A stretch of DNA of 64,000 nt from Siphonodentalium dalli (taxonomy: Eukaryota > Mollusca > Scaphopoda > Gadilida > Siphonodentaliidae). This document shows positions 43,501 through 55,500 of this stretch, piece by piece. The notes under the pieces are model-generated. The model had not been told where the DNA came from. It made no database searches and saw nothing but the letters and a program-made list of their open reading frames with translations. Both the position numbers and the translations under genes were made by a program. The stretch's first letter is position 1, and the number at the start of each line of letters is the position of its first letter. The DNA lies in NCBI GenBank assembly GCA_032622095.1, contig CP136066.1, positions 64,078,609 through 64,142,608 on the forward strand, given 5' to 3'.

Positions 43501-45210
43501 AAATTCAATCCATTGGCGCGGGCTACAGGTCGTCTGATCATCATGAAATTTGTCATGGATGTTAATATTGACATGTAGTTGGGAACGAGTGATTTTGGGG
43601 TCGTTCGGCCGAAAAACATGGCCGTCAGCAGCCATCTTGGATTTTACTCTTTACATGACTAAATCCTTTGGCGCGGGCTACAGGTCGTACCTTTTGTCTG
43701 ATGTTTATGAAATTTGTCATGAACGTTGCCATTGACATGTAGATGGGAACGAGTCATTTTGGGGTCATTCGGCAAAAAAACATGGCTGCTGGCGGCCATC
43801 TTGGATTTCAAAATTCAATCCATTGGCGCGGGCTATTCGTCTGATCATCATGAATTGGATTTTACTCTTTGCATGACTAAATCCTTTGGCGCGGGCTACA
43901 GGTTGTAGGTTTGGTCTGAACTTCATGAAATTTTTCAGGATGTTAACAATGACATGCAGATGGGAACGAGTCATTTCGGTGTCATTCGGCCGAAAAACAT
44001 GGCCGTCAGCAGCCATCTTGTATTTTACTCTTTACATGACTAAATCCTTTGGCGCGGGCTACAGGTCGTACCTTTTGTCTGATGTTTATGAAATTTGTCA
44101 TGAACGTTGCCATTGATATGCAGCTGGGAACGAGTGATTTTGGGGTCGTTCGACCAAAAAACATGGCCGCCAGCAGCCATCTTGGATTTTACTCTTTGCA
44201 TGACTACAGGTCGTACCTTTGTTCTGATCTTTATGAAATTTGTCATGAATGTTGACATTGACATGTAGATGGGAACGAGTCATTTTGGTGTCATTCGGCC
44301 AAAAAACATGGCCGCTGGCAGCCATCTTGGATTTCAAAATTCAATCCATTGGCGCGGGCTACAGGTCGTACTGTTCGTCTGATCATCATGAAATTTGTCA
44401 TGGATGTTAATATTGACATGTAGATGGGAACGAGTGATTTTGGGATCGTTCGTCCAAAAAACATGGCCGCCAGCAGCCATCTTGGATTTTACTCTTTGCA
44501 TAACTAAATCCTTTGGCGCGGGCTACAGGTCGTAGCTTTGGTCGGAACTTCATGAAATTTGTCATGGATGTTAACAATGACATGTAGATGGGAACGAGTC
44601 CCTTGGGGTCAATTGGCCAAAAAACATGGCCGCCAGCAGCCATCTTGGATTTTACTCTTTGCATGACTAAATCCTTTGGCACAGGTCAGACATTGCAATT
44701 AGCACCTTTCCTTTCCTATATATATACTGTCAACCATTAAATTATTCCCCTACCTAAGTTGAGCTACAGTGTCATTGACACTTTCATTTCAAGTAAAGTG
44801 GAAATATCCTTGGTATCAAAGGTGGTTTTTATTTTTATCTGTCTTAAATGTGTCACACATGTGTTTTAGACACAATTACTCTAGATGGCTTCCAAAATGG
44901 CAACCAAATTTGATTTGTCATATTTATTCCGAAAAATATTCTCTGCTGTTCAAAAAAGTTAGCAAATTGTGACTCACTTGGTTATTAAACATGCTACTTA
45001 ATCAATTGACAACAAAATGTTATACTCTGGTTGTCCCAGTACATTATGAGGCATGACAAATCATTTTAAGGGATGCAGTATATATGGAGTTTGCCGAAAA
45101 CTTCTTTTGGGATTCTGTCCATGTTTTTGAACGGAAATGGGCAGAACGTTTAAACGGAACTGAGAGGGACCATATTATGTGGCTACTCTGGCCCAATAGC
45201 ATCAAGATTG
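40590..45210 (+). repeat. Left arm of a second 6-kb composite, interrupted
   Basis: 40590-40990 matches about 17080-17850 (CAAGATGGCGTCCAAGATGG, GAAGCTAAGACATAA). 44790-45210 matches about 17990-18410 (TTGGTATCAAAGGTG, CAAATTGTGACTCACTTGGT, GGTTGTCCCAG). Between them lies the ~161-bp repeat array. Confidence 0.6.
40993..44790 (+). repeat. Three tandem-core elements built of ~161-bp units
   Basis: Each copy has a 5' leader hairpin (AGCTCAACTTACTTTGTAAG then TTTGAGCT, starting 40993, 42530, 43266), several ~161-bp units (GCGCGGGCTACAGGTCGTAC, TTGACATGTAGATGGGAACG, CATGGCCGCCAGCAGCCATC) and a tail with GTGTCATTGACACTTTCAT (42400, 43150, 44765). Unit number differs, about seven to eight, three to four, and seven. 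The plan is like the tandem-core pearl/CvA and Helitron-derived elements of bivalves. All open frames here are by-products. Confidence 0.8.
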
Positions 45211-46159
45211 ATTAACTTATAAACTCTGGTCGGGAAACCCGTTTCCTTCATATAAAACGACATTAAGTTTGAGAAAACTGATATTACCCACAGGTATTAG
45301 GCACAATTGTTTTTTTAATTTAATCAAAATCTCGGAAAGGTATCTATCTCATTTTTGATAGAGGTCAGCATTTTTCTCTACAAAAGCAACATTTTATTTT
45401 TTATTGATCTGTAATTGCAGCACTATGTGACCAAATAATCATAGTTTTCAAAAAAGTTTGGTTCGCCGTCGTATTTGAGATTAGTGAACATAGAAAAACA
45501 TTTAAAGTTGATAAATCAAATTTATTTGGTTAGTAACCAAAACGTCCGTCCAATGAAAAATAAAAAAATCAAACAATCAAACAACTAAATCACCGAAATC
45601 TATATACTCTAGTAGCTGAGGGCGTTTTGTATGCACTTTTATGTCCAGAGCAAAACTCTTCACGAATCCACTAATTGAAGGTACACGAACAATATTTGGT
45701 TGGTGACACATTTCCCATTGAGGGCGAAATGGGTCAAATGGCCACGCCCCTTTTTGCGCGAAGTACTACCACCCGCCGTGACTATATCTCCAGAACCGTT
45801 GGCCAAAGGGGGTCGTGTGACCACTCAAAATGTGCGGAATGGCCACATTATGGGGGGTCAGTAATACATTTTCATATCCAAAAGTCAATGGTTTTTAAGA
45901 TAATTGCCAAAAACCAAAAAAATCCATTTTAAGGGCCCAATTTTGGGGTTCAGCACTTTTATCTCAAAGCTGAGCCCCCAATTCGAATTTTATTTATCTA
46001 TATCCATCGGTGCCACATATAGGTATAATTTCTGTACCATTATCGGATCGGATTGACCTCCAAGGAGCTCTTGACCCTGAAAATCCACATTATGGGGGGT
46101 CAGTAATACATTTTCATATCCAAAAGTCAATGGTTTTTAAGATAATTGCCAAAAACCGA

Positions 46160-46470
46160 TTTCAGCATGTTACGCACCACAAGTATACAATACCACCAAG
46201 GCGTCAGCATATGTATGACACTTTTTAAAGAACTATCCGAATTCTCTGATCGACTTAAGAGCACAATTGACCACACACATTGGGATTAGCTGGAAATTGC
46301 TGCTGAGGATGTGTTGATCCCGACACACAACGTGAGCTCTTCATGACTGAACATGCCTTGGAAACTGGTGTGCTTTACCAAAAATCAGGTAACAATTGTG
46401 CTCTAATCAACAGAAATGTACAGATTGAACAAAACAGGTTTTCAAAATTTGTTATCAACATTTAACAGCT
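46160..46470 (+). pseudogene. Possible decayed coding fragment in hAT core
   Basis: Two adjoining frames look coding-like: SICMTLFKELSEFSDRLKST (about 46205-46264) and, shifted, VDPDTQRELFMTEHALETGV then LYQKSG (about 46315-46390). A stop and a frame change separate them. I recognise no family. It could be a captured host exon or a transposase relic. Confidence 0.25.
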
Positions 46471-48690
46471 GATCTGATTTAAGTGACCAAGATATGAAAC
46501 ATGCTAAACACTTTTACTAAATGGAATGACCAGCTGTTTGCTTCATGCAGCAGCCACATGTTGCGATCCTAAAATGGGTATTGCACCTGGGCATAGTAAA
46601 AACATGTTGTAATCAGATGGGAGATGACCATATATACCAGTATATATTTCACAAGTAATCACTTCTTACAAAAGGACACCTCATCTCACAAAAAGTTTTA
46701 GGAAATGATGGAATGATCACTATTCAATCAATAGTAGAATGAGCCTTTGTCAGTCCCACATTAGTTTTGATTGGCCATGATAGTTGCATCACTTGCAGGT
46801 TGGAGAAGATGAGGGTCTATAATTTCACTAACATAATTCTTCATAATAGCTAATAGCCCTCATAACTTACCATTTTAAAGATATTTTCATTTTCAATACC
46901 ACCTCAGGTTAAGTGGTCCTGCTAATTTTATATTATGCTGATGGGTACTGCTGGATTGATATGTTTGTAGGTCAAAGCAATTCTGTCAAGTACCATCATT
47001 TTACCTAAAGTTGGTTATTTTTGCATTGTTTGGCTAACCCGAGCAATTTGTGCAAAAGTCAGTGTCTGTATGCAACATTCAAGAACATATATACTTCAAA
47101 ATTTTATTGTGTACGCTGATGTTTGGTAAACAACAGGAATAGTCATCTCAATTATGGCCAGTTTGTAAAAACCAGCACCCATTATTAAAATATTTCACAA
47201 TATACATGTGTTTTAATGTTTTCTACACATTGTGGCTTATCCTCGATTCGTTCAGATTGCTTTGCTCTACCTGAATATCATACCAAATGTATTAGCATCA
47301 CCACTAAACTTGGGATGAATACTGCCAAATGAATATATTGTGATAAGGGCAGTGGAAAAATAATGGTTGAGTCTTTTCTAAATATAATTCTAGTAAAACC
47401 TACACAATACCGTCTTGGTCTGATAAGACTCAGAGTCATGTTTATTTAGGAGTATAGACATGAAGTCCACCAGTTTCATGAAAATTAAATGGGCTCTGCA
47501 CTAGTAACATCTGGACTCCTCGGACCCATTAATATTGACAACACAAATGAAAAATACATAGTAACTTTCCTCAAACATAGATTATAACCTGACAATCATT
47601 GTGTTTGAATCAGTGTACATATGTATATGTAGGCATGGCCATAGCATGTTTTTGAAATACTGCAGAGTGCAGACCATAAATTTCACTAGAATATACATGT
47701 AGTTACTGCATGTACATCACACACATAAGGCGACTGACACACATAAACGTACATGCAGAGTTCACAATATTTGACATGTAAAGTATATATATATCTCCTG
47801 TGCCTATAACATCAAACCAAACGGTTTACAGTACTTTTACTGACATTTTTGGAGTGGGACATATACATACATAAAAAATAAAAGTCAATTTAAAGGGACG
47901 AAATGAAAAATAAATTTGTGCAACTATAATGGAGATATATATTGCATTACAACATCCACAAATCTACAAAATCTACACCATCCACAAATCTACAAAATCT
48001 ACAAAAACATCTGACTATCATAGACATTGGTAATGTGATCATTTTTCCTTGATAAGTTGAAACATGAGGGAGGATTGCATAGCATGGCTACATGCAGAAT
48101 GTAGATTTGTATGTATTTATATCTGCATATCAACTGATGCTTGTATTTTTCTTCTAACTCACTCCAGGCTAGCCATTATTTGTTCTAGAATAATGTACAT
48201 GTTAGGGAAATTGTAGAACCTTTATACAAAATGGTGATGCAGCCAATCAAAATTGATGTGGGACTGATAAAGACACAACCTGCTCGACTACTGAATCATA
48301 CTGATTGATCAAATTGTAGTAACTCAACATTTACTAAACCCACTTGTGGGCTGAGTATAATTCAATTCAACATTAGAATACCATAAAAACACCCTGTTCT
48401 CCCATAAGTTTAAAGAAAATAACACATTGAACTCATTTACAAGTATATTGCTAATGTGATATATGTCATTCCATTTATAACCATTTTGGCAGCCATCTCA
48501 CATCAAAGGCCATGAAATCTAGATAACAAAAGATGAACTACATTCAAATTATATCAGCAGGTAACCTTTTTGTAGGAGTTTTAGGTTACTGATCAAATAC
48601 CGTATAATTGATGATTTCCTCAACATCTTTGTTATTGGGAAAATGTCTGTTTTTCATTCTACGACCAATATATTCCATCCAAAAACCTTA
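46471..48690. other. hAT core, nothing recognised
   Basis: AT-rich sequence with no frame of note and no repeat shared with the rest of the window, apart from a short ATCTACAAAATCTACA repeat near 47960-48005. Confidence 0.4.
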
Positions 48691-49171
48691 TTTTCAGGGT
48701 CAAGAGCTCCTTGGAGGTCAATATCATCCAATAATGGTACAGAAATTATACCTATATGTGGCACCGATGGATATAGATCAATAAAATTTGAATTGGGGGC
48801 TCAGCTTTGAGATAAAAGTGCTGAACCCCAAAATTGGGCCCTTAAAAATGGATTGTTTTTGGTTTTTGGCAATTATCTTAAAAACCATTGACTTTTGGAT
48901 ATGAAAATGTATTACTGACCCCCCATAATGTGGCCATTCTGCACATTTTGAGTGGTCACACGACCCCCTATGTCCAACGGTTCTGGAGATATAGTCACAG
49001 CGGGTGGTAGTACTTCGCGCAAAAAGGGGCGTGGCCATTTGACCAATTTCGCCCTCAATGGGAAATGTGTCACCAACCAAATATTGTTCGTGTACCTTCA
49101 ATTAGTGGATTCGTGAAGAGTTTTGCTCTGGACATAAAAGTGCATACAAAACGCCCTCAGCTACTAGAGTA

Positions 49172-49742
49172 ATACTCTAATCATCAAACTAAATAGCCCT
49201 ATTGTCAAACAGACGTTGTTTCGCGAAGGACAGTTAATTTGGGTGTGGTACTCAGCATACATCGAGTTTAATAACGATTTTTGTCTTTTTTCCCCGTCAG
49301 TCTGGTCAGTTTAACAGGATTCTATTCTCGGGAGGCCATTTTGAAAGTGCGAAAAAAAACCTCGAGAAACGCTGCCGTAAATGACTCCAAAATAAAATAA
49401 TTTTACATCGATAACAAATAATGTTTTATCAAATTCCTTATCTAGTGGGTATTATATATCAACCGCATGATTTTTGTCATTAAGAATTCCGGATATCAAT
49501 TAAAAGAGAGATATTAAAATTAATTTAATAAAGTTCAAGTTAGTTTCGCTTTCAGTTTTGCAAAAACAATTTAATGACTTCCCGCCAAGTTCCCGGGAAT
49601 AGAAATCTGTAAAACTGACGAAAAGAAAGAACATAAATCGTTATTAAACACGATCTATGTTGAGTACCACCCCCAAATTAGCCGTACTTCACGAAACAAC
49701 GTCTGTTTGACAATAGGGTTATTTAGTTTGATGATAATAGTA
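49172..49742. mobile_element. MITE with ~115-bp terminal repeats inside the hAT arm
   Basis: Arms start ATACTCTAATCATCAAACTA and contain GTCAAACAGACGTTGTTTCG and GGTGGTACTCA. Flanked by TA. The uninterrupted left hAT arm (about 45605) shows the empty site, so this MITE is younger than the hAT insertion. Confidence 0.75.
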
Positions 49743-50073
49743 TAGATTTCGGTGATTTAGGGGTTAGATTATTTGATTTTTAATTGGACGGACGTTTTGG
49801 GTACCAAAAAATAAATTTCATTGACAACTTCGAATGATTTTCTATGCTCACTTGTTTAAAGTACGATGGAAAACTAAACTTTAACAAAAAATATGATTAC
49901 TTGGGCACATAATGCTAGAATTCCAGATCAATTTGATAAAAAAAAATGCTTTTGTGAGGATGATTTTTTGACCTATTTTCACTATCAGCCTTGATACTTA
50001 CCTTTCCGAGATTTTGATTAAATTAAAAAAAAATTTGTGCTAATAATTTGTGCCTAATACCTGTGATATTACC

Positions 50074-50210
50074 TCTCTATCTATTACCATATCCTTGAGG
50101 TATAGCGACAGGAAAGCGATAGTCACCCAAAGGTACACCAGTACAACTAGCTCATGATCATGCAGTCACTCCATATATACATGAACCCCACATAAATGAC
50201 CATGTGCCAT
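50074..50210 (-). repeat. Inner part of the second composite
   Basis: TCTCTATCTATTACCATATC, GGAAAGCGATAGTCACCC and CAGTCACTCCATATATACAT correspond to 20130-20260: hairpin arm plus start of the inverted ~40-bp array. Confidence 0.6.
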
Positions 50211-50620
50211 TTCTTGAATTTGTGCAACTCGAGTCAGCATAAACAAATATTCTGGCTGCTGATTGGTTGATTATCTGTGAAGGAACATTCCCCAGCTGAG
50301 CGGGAACAGAAGATAATAGCCTACGTAAATATGGCGATAATGTTTGTGGGAGGGGTGTGGGTATTTTTATGCTGCTGATTTTTGTGCAGTAAATGGGGTA
50401 GTTGTAAACACAATATACTCACCAATGCGGTAATTCGCCTTGTAAATTTTAAATTTGTTCGGTCGGTGTCTCTCTAACTCCTGTTTGTTCACATGGGAAC
50501 GGGACAAATCTTAGTGTATATATAAAGGCACTTGTATCCCAATCCTAATTGTATGAATATTGATATGCAATAAAATATATTTAAACTAAACCGACCCACT
50601 TCGACGTTGACTTGTGTTCC
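50211..50620. other. No gene recognised
   Basis: Intergenic. I see no exon or defined repeat. Confidence 0.35.
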
Positions 50621-50990
50621 TTTAAAGGTACGCAATCCGATTATATGGTCCCCCGTATCATCAGATTCCAACAACAACAACGACGACAACATTTCTTCAA
50701 AAGACGCATTAATTATCATAATCGATTAATTACCAAAAAATACTAACCACTAGGAAAAGTCTTGTATAAAGTTTTCCAAAACGTGTTATATATCATTTTG
50801 TTCAACGCAATTTGAAATCGAGAGTACGTCGGTCGGCAAGATGGTGAAAAATAACAGATTTAAAATTGATATATGATAACTCTGAGCTTTGATGGGTGGG
50901 TTCCTCGACTCAATTCTAATATTTTTTTTACCCCCGAAGCCAAAGAAATAGTAATTTAGAAGCGTTAATTCGGATTGTGTATATCTTTAA
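50621..50990. mobile_element. TIR-170 MITE copy
   Basis: TTTAAAGGTACGCAATCCG at the left, TTCGGATTGTGTATATCTTT at the right, and GAGCTTTGATGGGTGGGTTC in the right arm, as in 1327-1820. Confidence 0.7.
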
Positions 50991-51235
50991 TCTAAATTTC
51001 TCAGATGTTGACTGCATGGTTATACTCATGTTGATTCGATTCAGTCTGATTCAGTTAGTTTATTCTCTCGTAATAAAATAAAAAGTATTGTTGACTGGCA
51101 TCAATCAATAAATTGTTCTCAAGACACTCAGTTATCGTGTAATATGTTGGTGAGGGACTGGGACGTTTATGTATGTCATAATTTGCTCGAAATGGCGGCA
51201 TGATGTCTCACATCGAAGTGATTATTCATTGTTCT

Positions 51236-51380
51236 CTTCAGCAATATAACAAGAAAACCATAGTCAGAAATGGTAACGCGCTCAAGATCATATATTATAT
51301 ACCCATGATTGTAATTATAGAATATAAAATATATTGGTTTCACGAATGACCAACTCATAATTCCGTTAAAACAACTATGA
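51236..51380 (+). repeat. Dispersed ~140-bp repeat (pair with 58320-58460)
   Basis: ATAACAAGAAAACCATAGTC, GAAATGGTAACGC and TATAAAATATATTGGTT occur in the same order and strand at 58320-58460, about 10% diverged. Both lie near the chitin deacetylase gene (downstream and in intron 2). Confidence 0.6.
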
Positions 51381-51603
51381 ATCCCGTCACCATATATATA
51401 AATATAACTCTTGTGAAGATATAAGTGTCCAAGTGACTTCCGTCCGATAGGGACCATAGGGTTTGTTGGGATAGCTCATTAGTTTATAGTTTGCTGATAT
51501 CTTTTTAAAATACGAATGTTGAATATGCCGGGCGTGTCGCTATTTTCGAGCAAATTATGACGTAAATTCCAGTCGGTGTATATATCGATCCTATTGTTGG
51601 TTC

Positions 51604-52529
51604 CTAGCAACTCCAAGAATTGGGCAACTCCTGTGATATCGGTTTCGGGTTTTGTACCCAATCAAGCATCTGATTGGTCGAAAGTAGCCACACGTCAGGT
51701 CTGGTCGACACCTCGAGTAGGAAATCTTTTAACCCTTGAAGGCTGCCCGCGTTCTCGTTAAACCACGTGGTATGGATATAAATTCCGAATGGGACCTTGT
51801 TGTTGTCGATATGCTTCTGAAAGTTAAAGTTCAAATACTCTTTAACGCCTTGTGCTGTTGTGTTTACGTTACATGCGTCGGCCATTGGACAGAACCCGCC
51901 ACCCGGTGTAACGAACCAGTTCAGCGGGACCTCCCAGAATCCGGGATAGAGCTGTGTGGGACAGTTCACGGGCAAATCACACCACTCTTCAACCACTACC
52001 TGGTCAATCGTAAACGGCCAGGACAAAGTACGAGCAACCATTGAAGAATCGTACCGGAAACCATGATTGACAAGCATGTCAAACATGTTGTTCCCGCCCA
52101 CTTCGAGGAAAGGTACTCTCATGGCGTTGATTTCATCCGCGGGTATTCCGGCGTTTGCGATCAGTCGGTTTTTCATCCCGATAATTTCGTCGACGTATTC
52201 ATCGTATGTTGCATGAGACCACCAGTTCAATGGACATTTGTGCGATACACTATGAGATGCGACCTGATGTTTCTCATCATGGACATATTTTACCGCTGTA
52301 AGGTACTCTGTATCATCTCCCGATATGTAGAAGGTGAATTTTGCACGGCAGCCGTTAGGATTTTTATAATCTTGGTTGTCGAGATCTTTGAATATATCCA
52401 AGTTGCCCCACGTGTTGACGCCATCGTCGAATGTCAACATGACCATGATGGGAGTTTCAGCAAGCGGGATTCCTCCTGGAATGTCCGTACCTGGGGCTTT
52501 ACATTCCGGCAACAAACAACCATTCGGAT
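51604..52529 (-). CDS. Chitin deacetylase-like exon 4 (CE4 catalytic domain)
   Basis: Acceptor GCTTATTTCAG, 926 bp to TAG. The split codon G|AT gives Asp208. The whole deacetylase domain lies in this one exon and ends NSWSC, a C-terminal Cys also seen in other animal CDAs. A candidate AATAAA lies at 51064-51059, about 540 bp downstream, weakly supported. Confidence 0.93.
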
Positions 52530-55500
52530 CTGAAATAAGCCAAGAATTTATAAATGCCGGGGAAATTATGTCATTGATTTAACCCTTACGGTACTGAATG
52601 GATTACCCCATTCAGTTATAAAAGCATACATTGGAACGTTATATATTCATTTGGATGGGTATTCAGGTAACACACTGGCAAGCAGAATTAGCAGACGACA
52701 GACAGAAAAACAGATAATATATTAAGAGCAGAATGATTTATATTCGTTGGTGGGAAATGTTCAGATAATAAGTTCAACAAACGACCATTATAGAACGTAT
52801 TATCTGAACAGTTCGCAAGATAACTACTCGTCAATAAGTATTTAGTATAGAAATGGTTCCTTTATATAACACTCACACGGACCCAAATCAGACGATAGTC
52901 TTCAGTACACCCTTCGCTATGCACAGGGCTCCATAAGGGATAACTACCTGTTAATGAGTATAGTTTAGAAAGGGATACATTTAGTGTCTATGGTAGCTAT
53001 ACACAATTTCCAGCAATTTGGACCAACTTGGGAGGGGGTACTGTACTTCAAATCTGCGCTGAGCCATTATCTTTGGCATAGGTCCCATCAAACACGTTTT
53101 ATGTTAATAAACCGATACGATAAATAATGTTTAACCTATACATACATGGAACATCATACATATGGAAGCATCCACTACAGAGCTATGTGGGGCTCTCTAT
53201 GAATCACGAAGGGTTAATAACCGATACGATAAATAATGTTTAATGTTTAACCTACATGGAGCCTCACACATATGGAAGCATCCACTATACAGAGTGTCGT
53301 CTGCTGCAGTCTATGTGGGGCTCTCTATGAGTCATGAAAGGGTTAATAACCGATACGATAAATAATGTTTAATGTTTAACCTACATGGAGCCTCACACAT
53401 ATGGAAGCACCCACTACAGAGTGTCGTCTGCTGCAGTCTATGTGGGGCTCTATATGAGTCATGCAATGGTTAAGACTTACCCGTTGTAGGTTTTGGGGTT
53501 GTTTCACGGGTAACCCCCGTGGTTGATTTCGAACCATCAGGAATAGTAACAGGGGTGCAATCCACGTCATGTGGCCAGTCGCACTCTGAATTAACCAAGT
53601 TAAACACCAGACCAGGCGAGCATGTTTTTGCAACATATCTCCCATCAGCTAAGCAATGATACCATTTGGCACAATTTTCTTGGTCCCGAGCAAATGATGT
53701 TTGACTGGCAACACATAAGATGGCTGCAATGATACAATAGGAATACATTTAAAGATATATATACGGTAAGCGTTGGCGGTGGTTATTGCTTTTAAAATAG
53801 TCACATCCGTTAAAATCACCACAAACAGAAAGAATAATAAAATGTAGACATATTTTGTTTTTATACCAATTAGGAGATAAACGTACCCTGTTGAGTTTGT
53901 ACATTCTGTTTTCATGCTCGAATCCCAGAATGAACAACGAAACAGGGTGCGTTTATTTCCATTGTAATTCAATCTACCAAGAATTTGCGCGCACAAAACT
54001 GTATACAAAGTATCATTTAGTCATTTTCATGACACGAATCGAGACTTTCATTTTGCCGTGTCACCGTGCACAAATAGTTGGGTGTGTTTATTGCATTACT
54101 CGGAACACTGCTCCGTAACAATTTCGTGTGGGGGGGGGGGGGGCGGGTTGGCTCGTTTCGCTACTCCGTTCTGCGCCGATGATATTTTACCGTGCTACAT
54201 TCAGATTTGTTGCACGCTGGGGAGATCCCACTACATGAACTTTGGTTAAAACTGTACCATGTTGTTTACAACATACCGTTATAGCGTTCGCTGATTATCG
54301 CAACACAATAGTTTGGTGTTGAATTGAGTCAATCAATCTCCCAAAATAATCACCACGGTGTTGAGTGCTTTGCTTATCGCACATGCAAGCAGCATGTGCT
54401 GTATATAAACAAACGCTCGGCTCGCAAAATTAAGTGTGTTTTGTGTGGAGAGTATCGTATGCATACTATCACTAGTATATTCTTGAGGAATATTTTATAA
54501 TTCGGTAACTTTTATTTCTGAATTATAACCTACAACCAAGCCCATGCCATCCATAGTCAAATCAATTCTTTAATCTCAATAAACCTATGATAATTGTTTA
54601 TAATTCACAAATGGGGCGCCTCTATAATATAAACTGGAGTATGTTACATTATGTATATATTCCGCCAATGTAACAGAGCTGCGTGTTATTACGAATATTT
54701 GGTGCATGTATTAGAAATAACGATTGCCTTTGTACACACGCAAGGATAATCTCTACCAGAGCGACTCTGTCACTGGCTGGGTACCGGTACTAGTCTGTGG
54801 TTCTGGGTACCGGTACTAGTCTGTGGTTTACTATATTTAGCGCGGGTTTTCTTTTCAGACAAAAGGGCGAAACCGATCGCCAAAGTCAAATTTCCTACGC
54901 GCTTTGAGAACAATTCCCGCACTAAAACTTAGTAACAGCAGAGAAAATTAGAGCGGTAATTTTGTTGACCATTTTCGCAAGCTACCCAGCAAAATGGCAG
55001 CAAATTAGAACTCTTGTGTTTGACTTGCCATTCGTGTTGTCGACCATATGCGTTTAGATTATTTGTGTTGATCAAATAATCGAAGAACAAATCACACCGT
55101 TTCTGGATACAGTTCTTTGTTTCTAGTGTGACTTTCCAAACTTAATGCACGAAATTACACAAACTGTGTTTGATATTTTGTATGCTTGATAGGAGCAGCA
55201 CGTGGCTCTGTTCGCTTATAATATTAGCATGTATTAATATCGTGGAAGTCCACCAAATGTGGGTAAAATGTCGCCGGTAGCAGCGGTCTTATCGAGTCAT
55301 CAAGGGAGATAAACCCTGCATGCAGTCTGAATTGGATCAAACTTTTTTCTTGTAGAATTCCTACACTTTTTTTTATCTCAGTGTTTGTCTGGATGGAGGT
55401 ATTTCAGTGTATGGACGGGGCTATTTCAGTGTATGGACGGGGCTATTTCAGTGTATGGACGGGGCTATTTCAGTGTATGTAAGGAGATATTTTAGTGTAT

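Larger units (their letters stand above)
45289..50065. mobile_element. hAT-type element with ~0.8-kb inverted repeats
   Basis: The perfect 8-bp duplication ATATTACC lies at 45281-45288 and 50066-50073. Ends CACAGGTATTAGGCACAA and complement. The arms extend 45289-46090 and 48690-50065, the right one split by a MITE (49172-49742). Matching marks: AATCAAAATCTCGGAAAGGT, CACCGAAATCTATA, CATTATGGGGGGTCAGTAAT. On the left, GGCCACATTATGGGGGGTCA and the following ~70 bp are present twice (45840 and 46085). The 2.6-kb core has no transposase. It was inserted into the composite whose left arm is 40590-45210. Confidence 0.8.

Noticed and set aside
41300-44682. Many frames of 60-96 codons on both strands
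   Set aside because: All fall in the ~161-bp tandem units.
45675-49101. Matching 85- and 107-codon frames at 45675-45932 (+) and 48778-49101 (-)
   Set aside because: They are the two inverted arms of the hAT element read in the same sense; no domain recognised.
52063-52533. 156-codon plus-strand frame
   Set aside because: Antisense shadow of the CE4 catalytic exon.
53470-53748. ATG at 53748 as the start and signal peptide of the chitin deacetylase
   Set aside because: The stretch before 53723 reads better as an acceptor; using it makes the exon phase 1-1 and keeps the first CBM14 Cys, matching exon 2 and the signal-peptide exon at 61870-61918.
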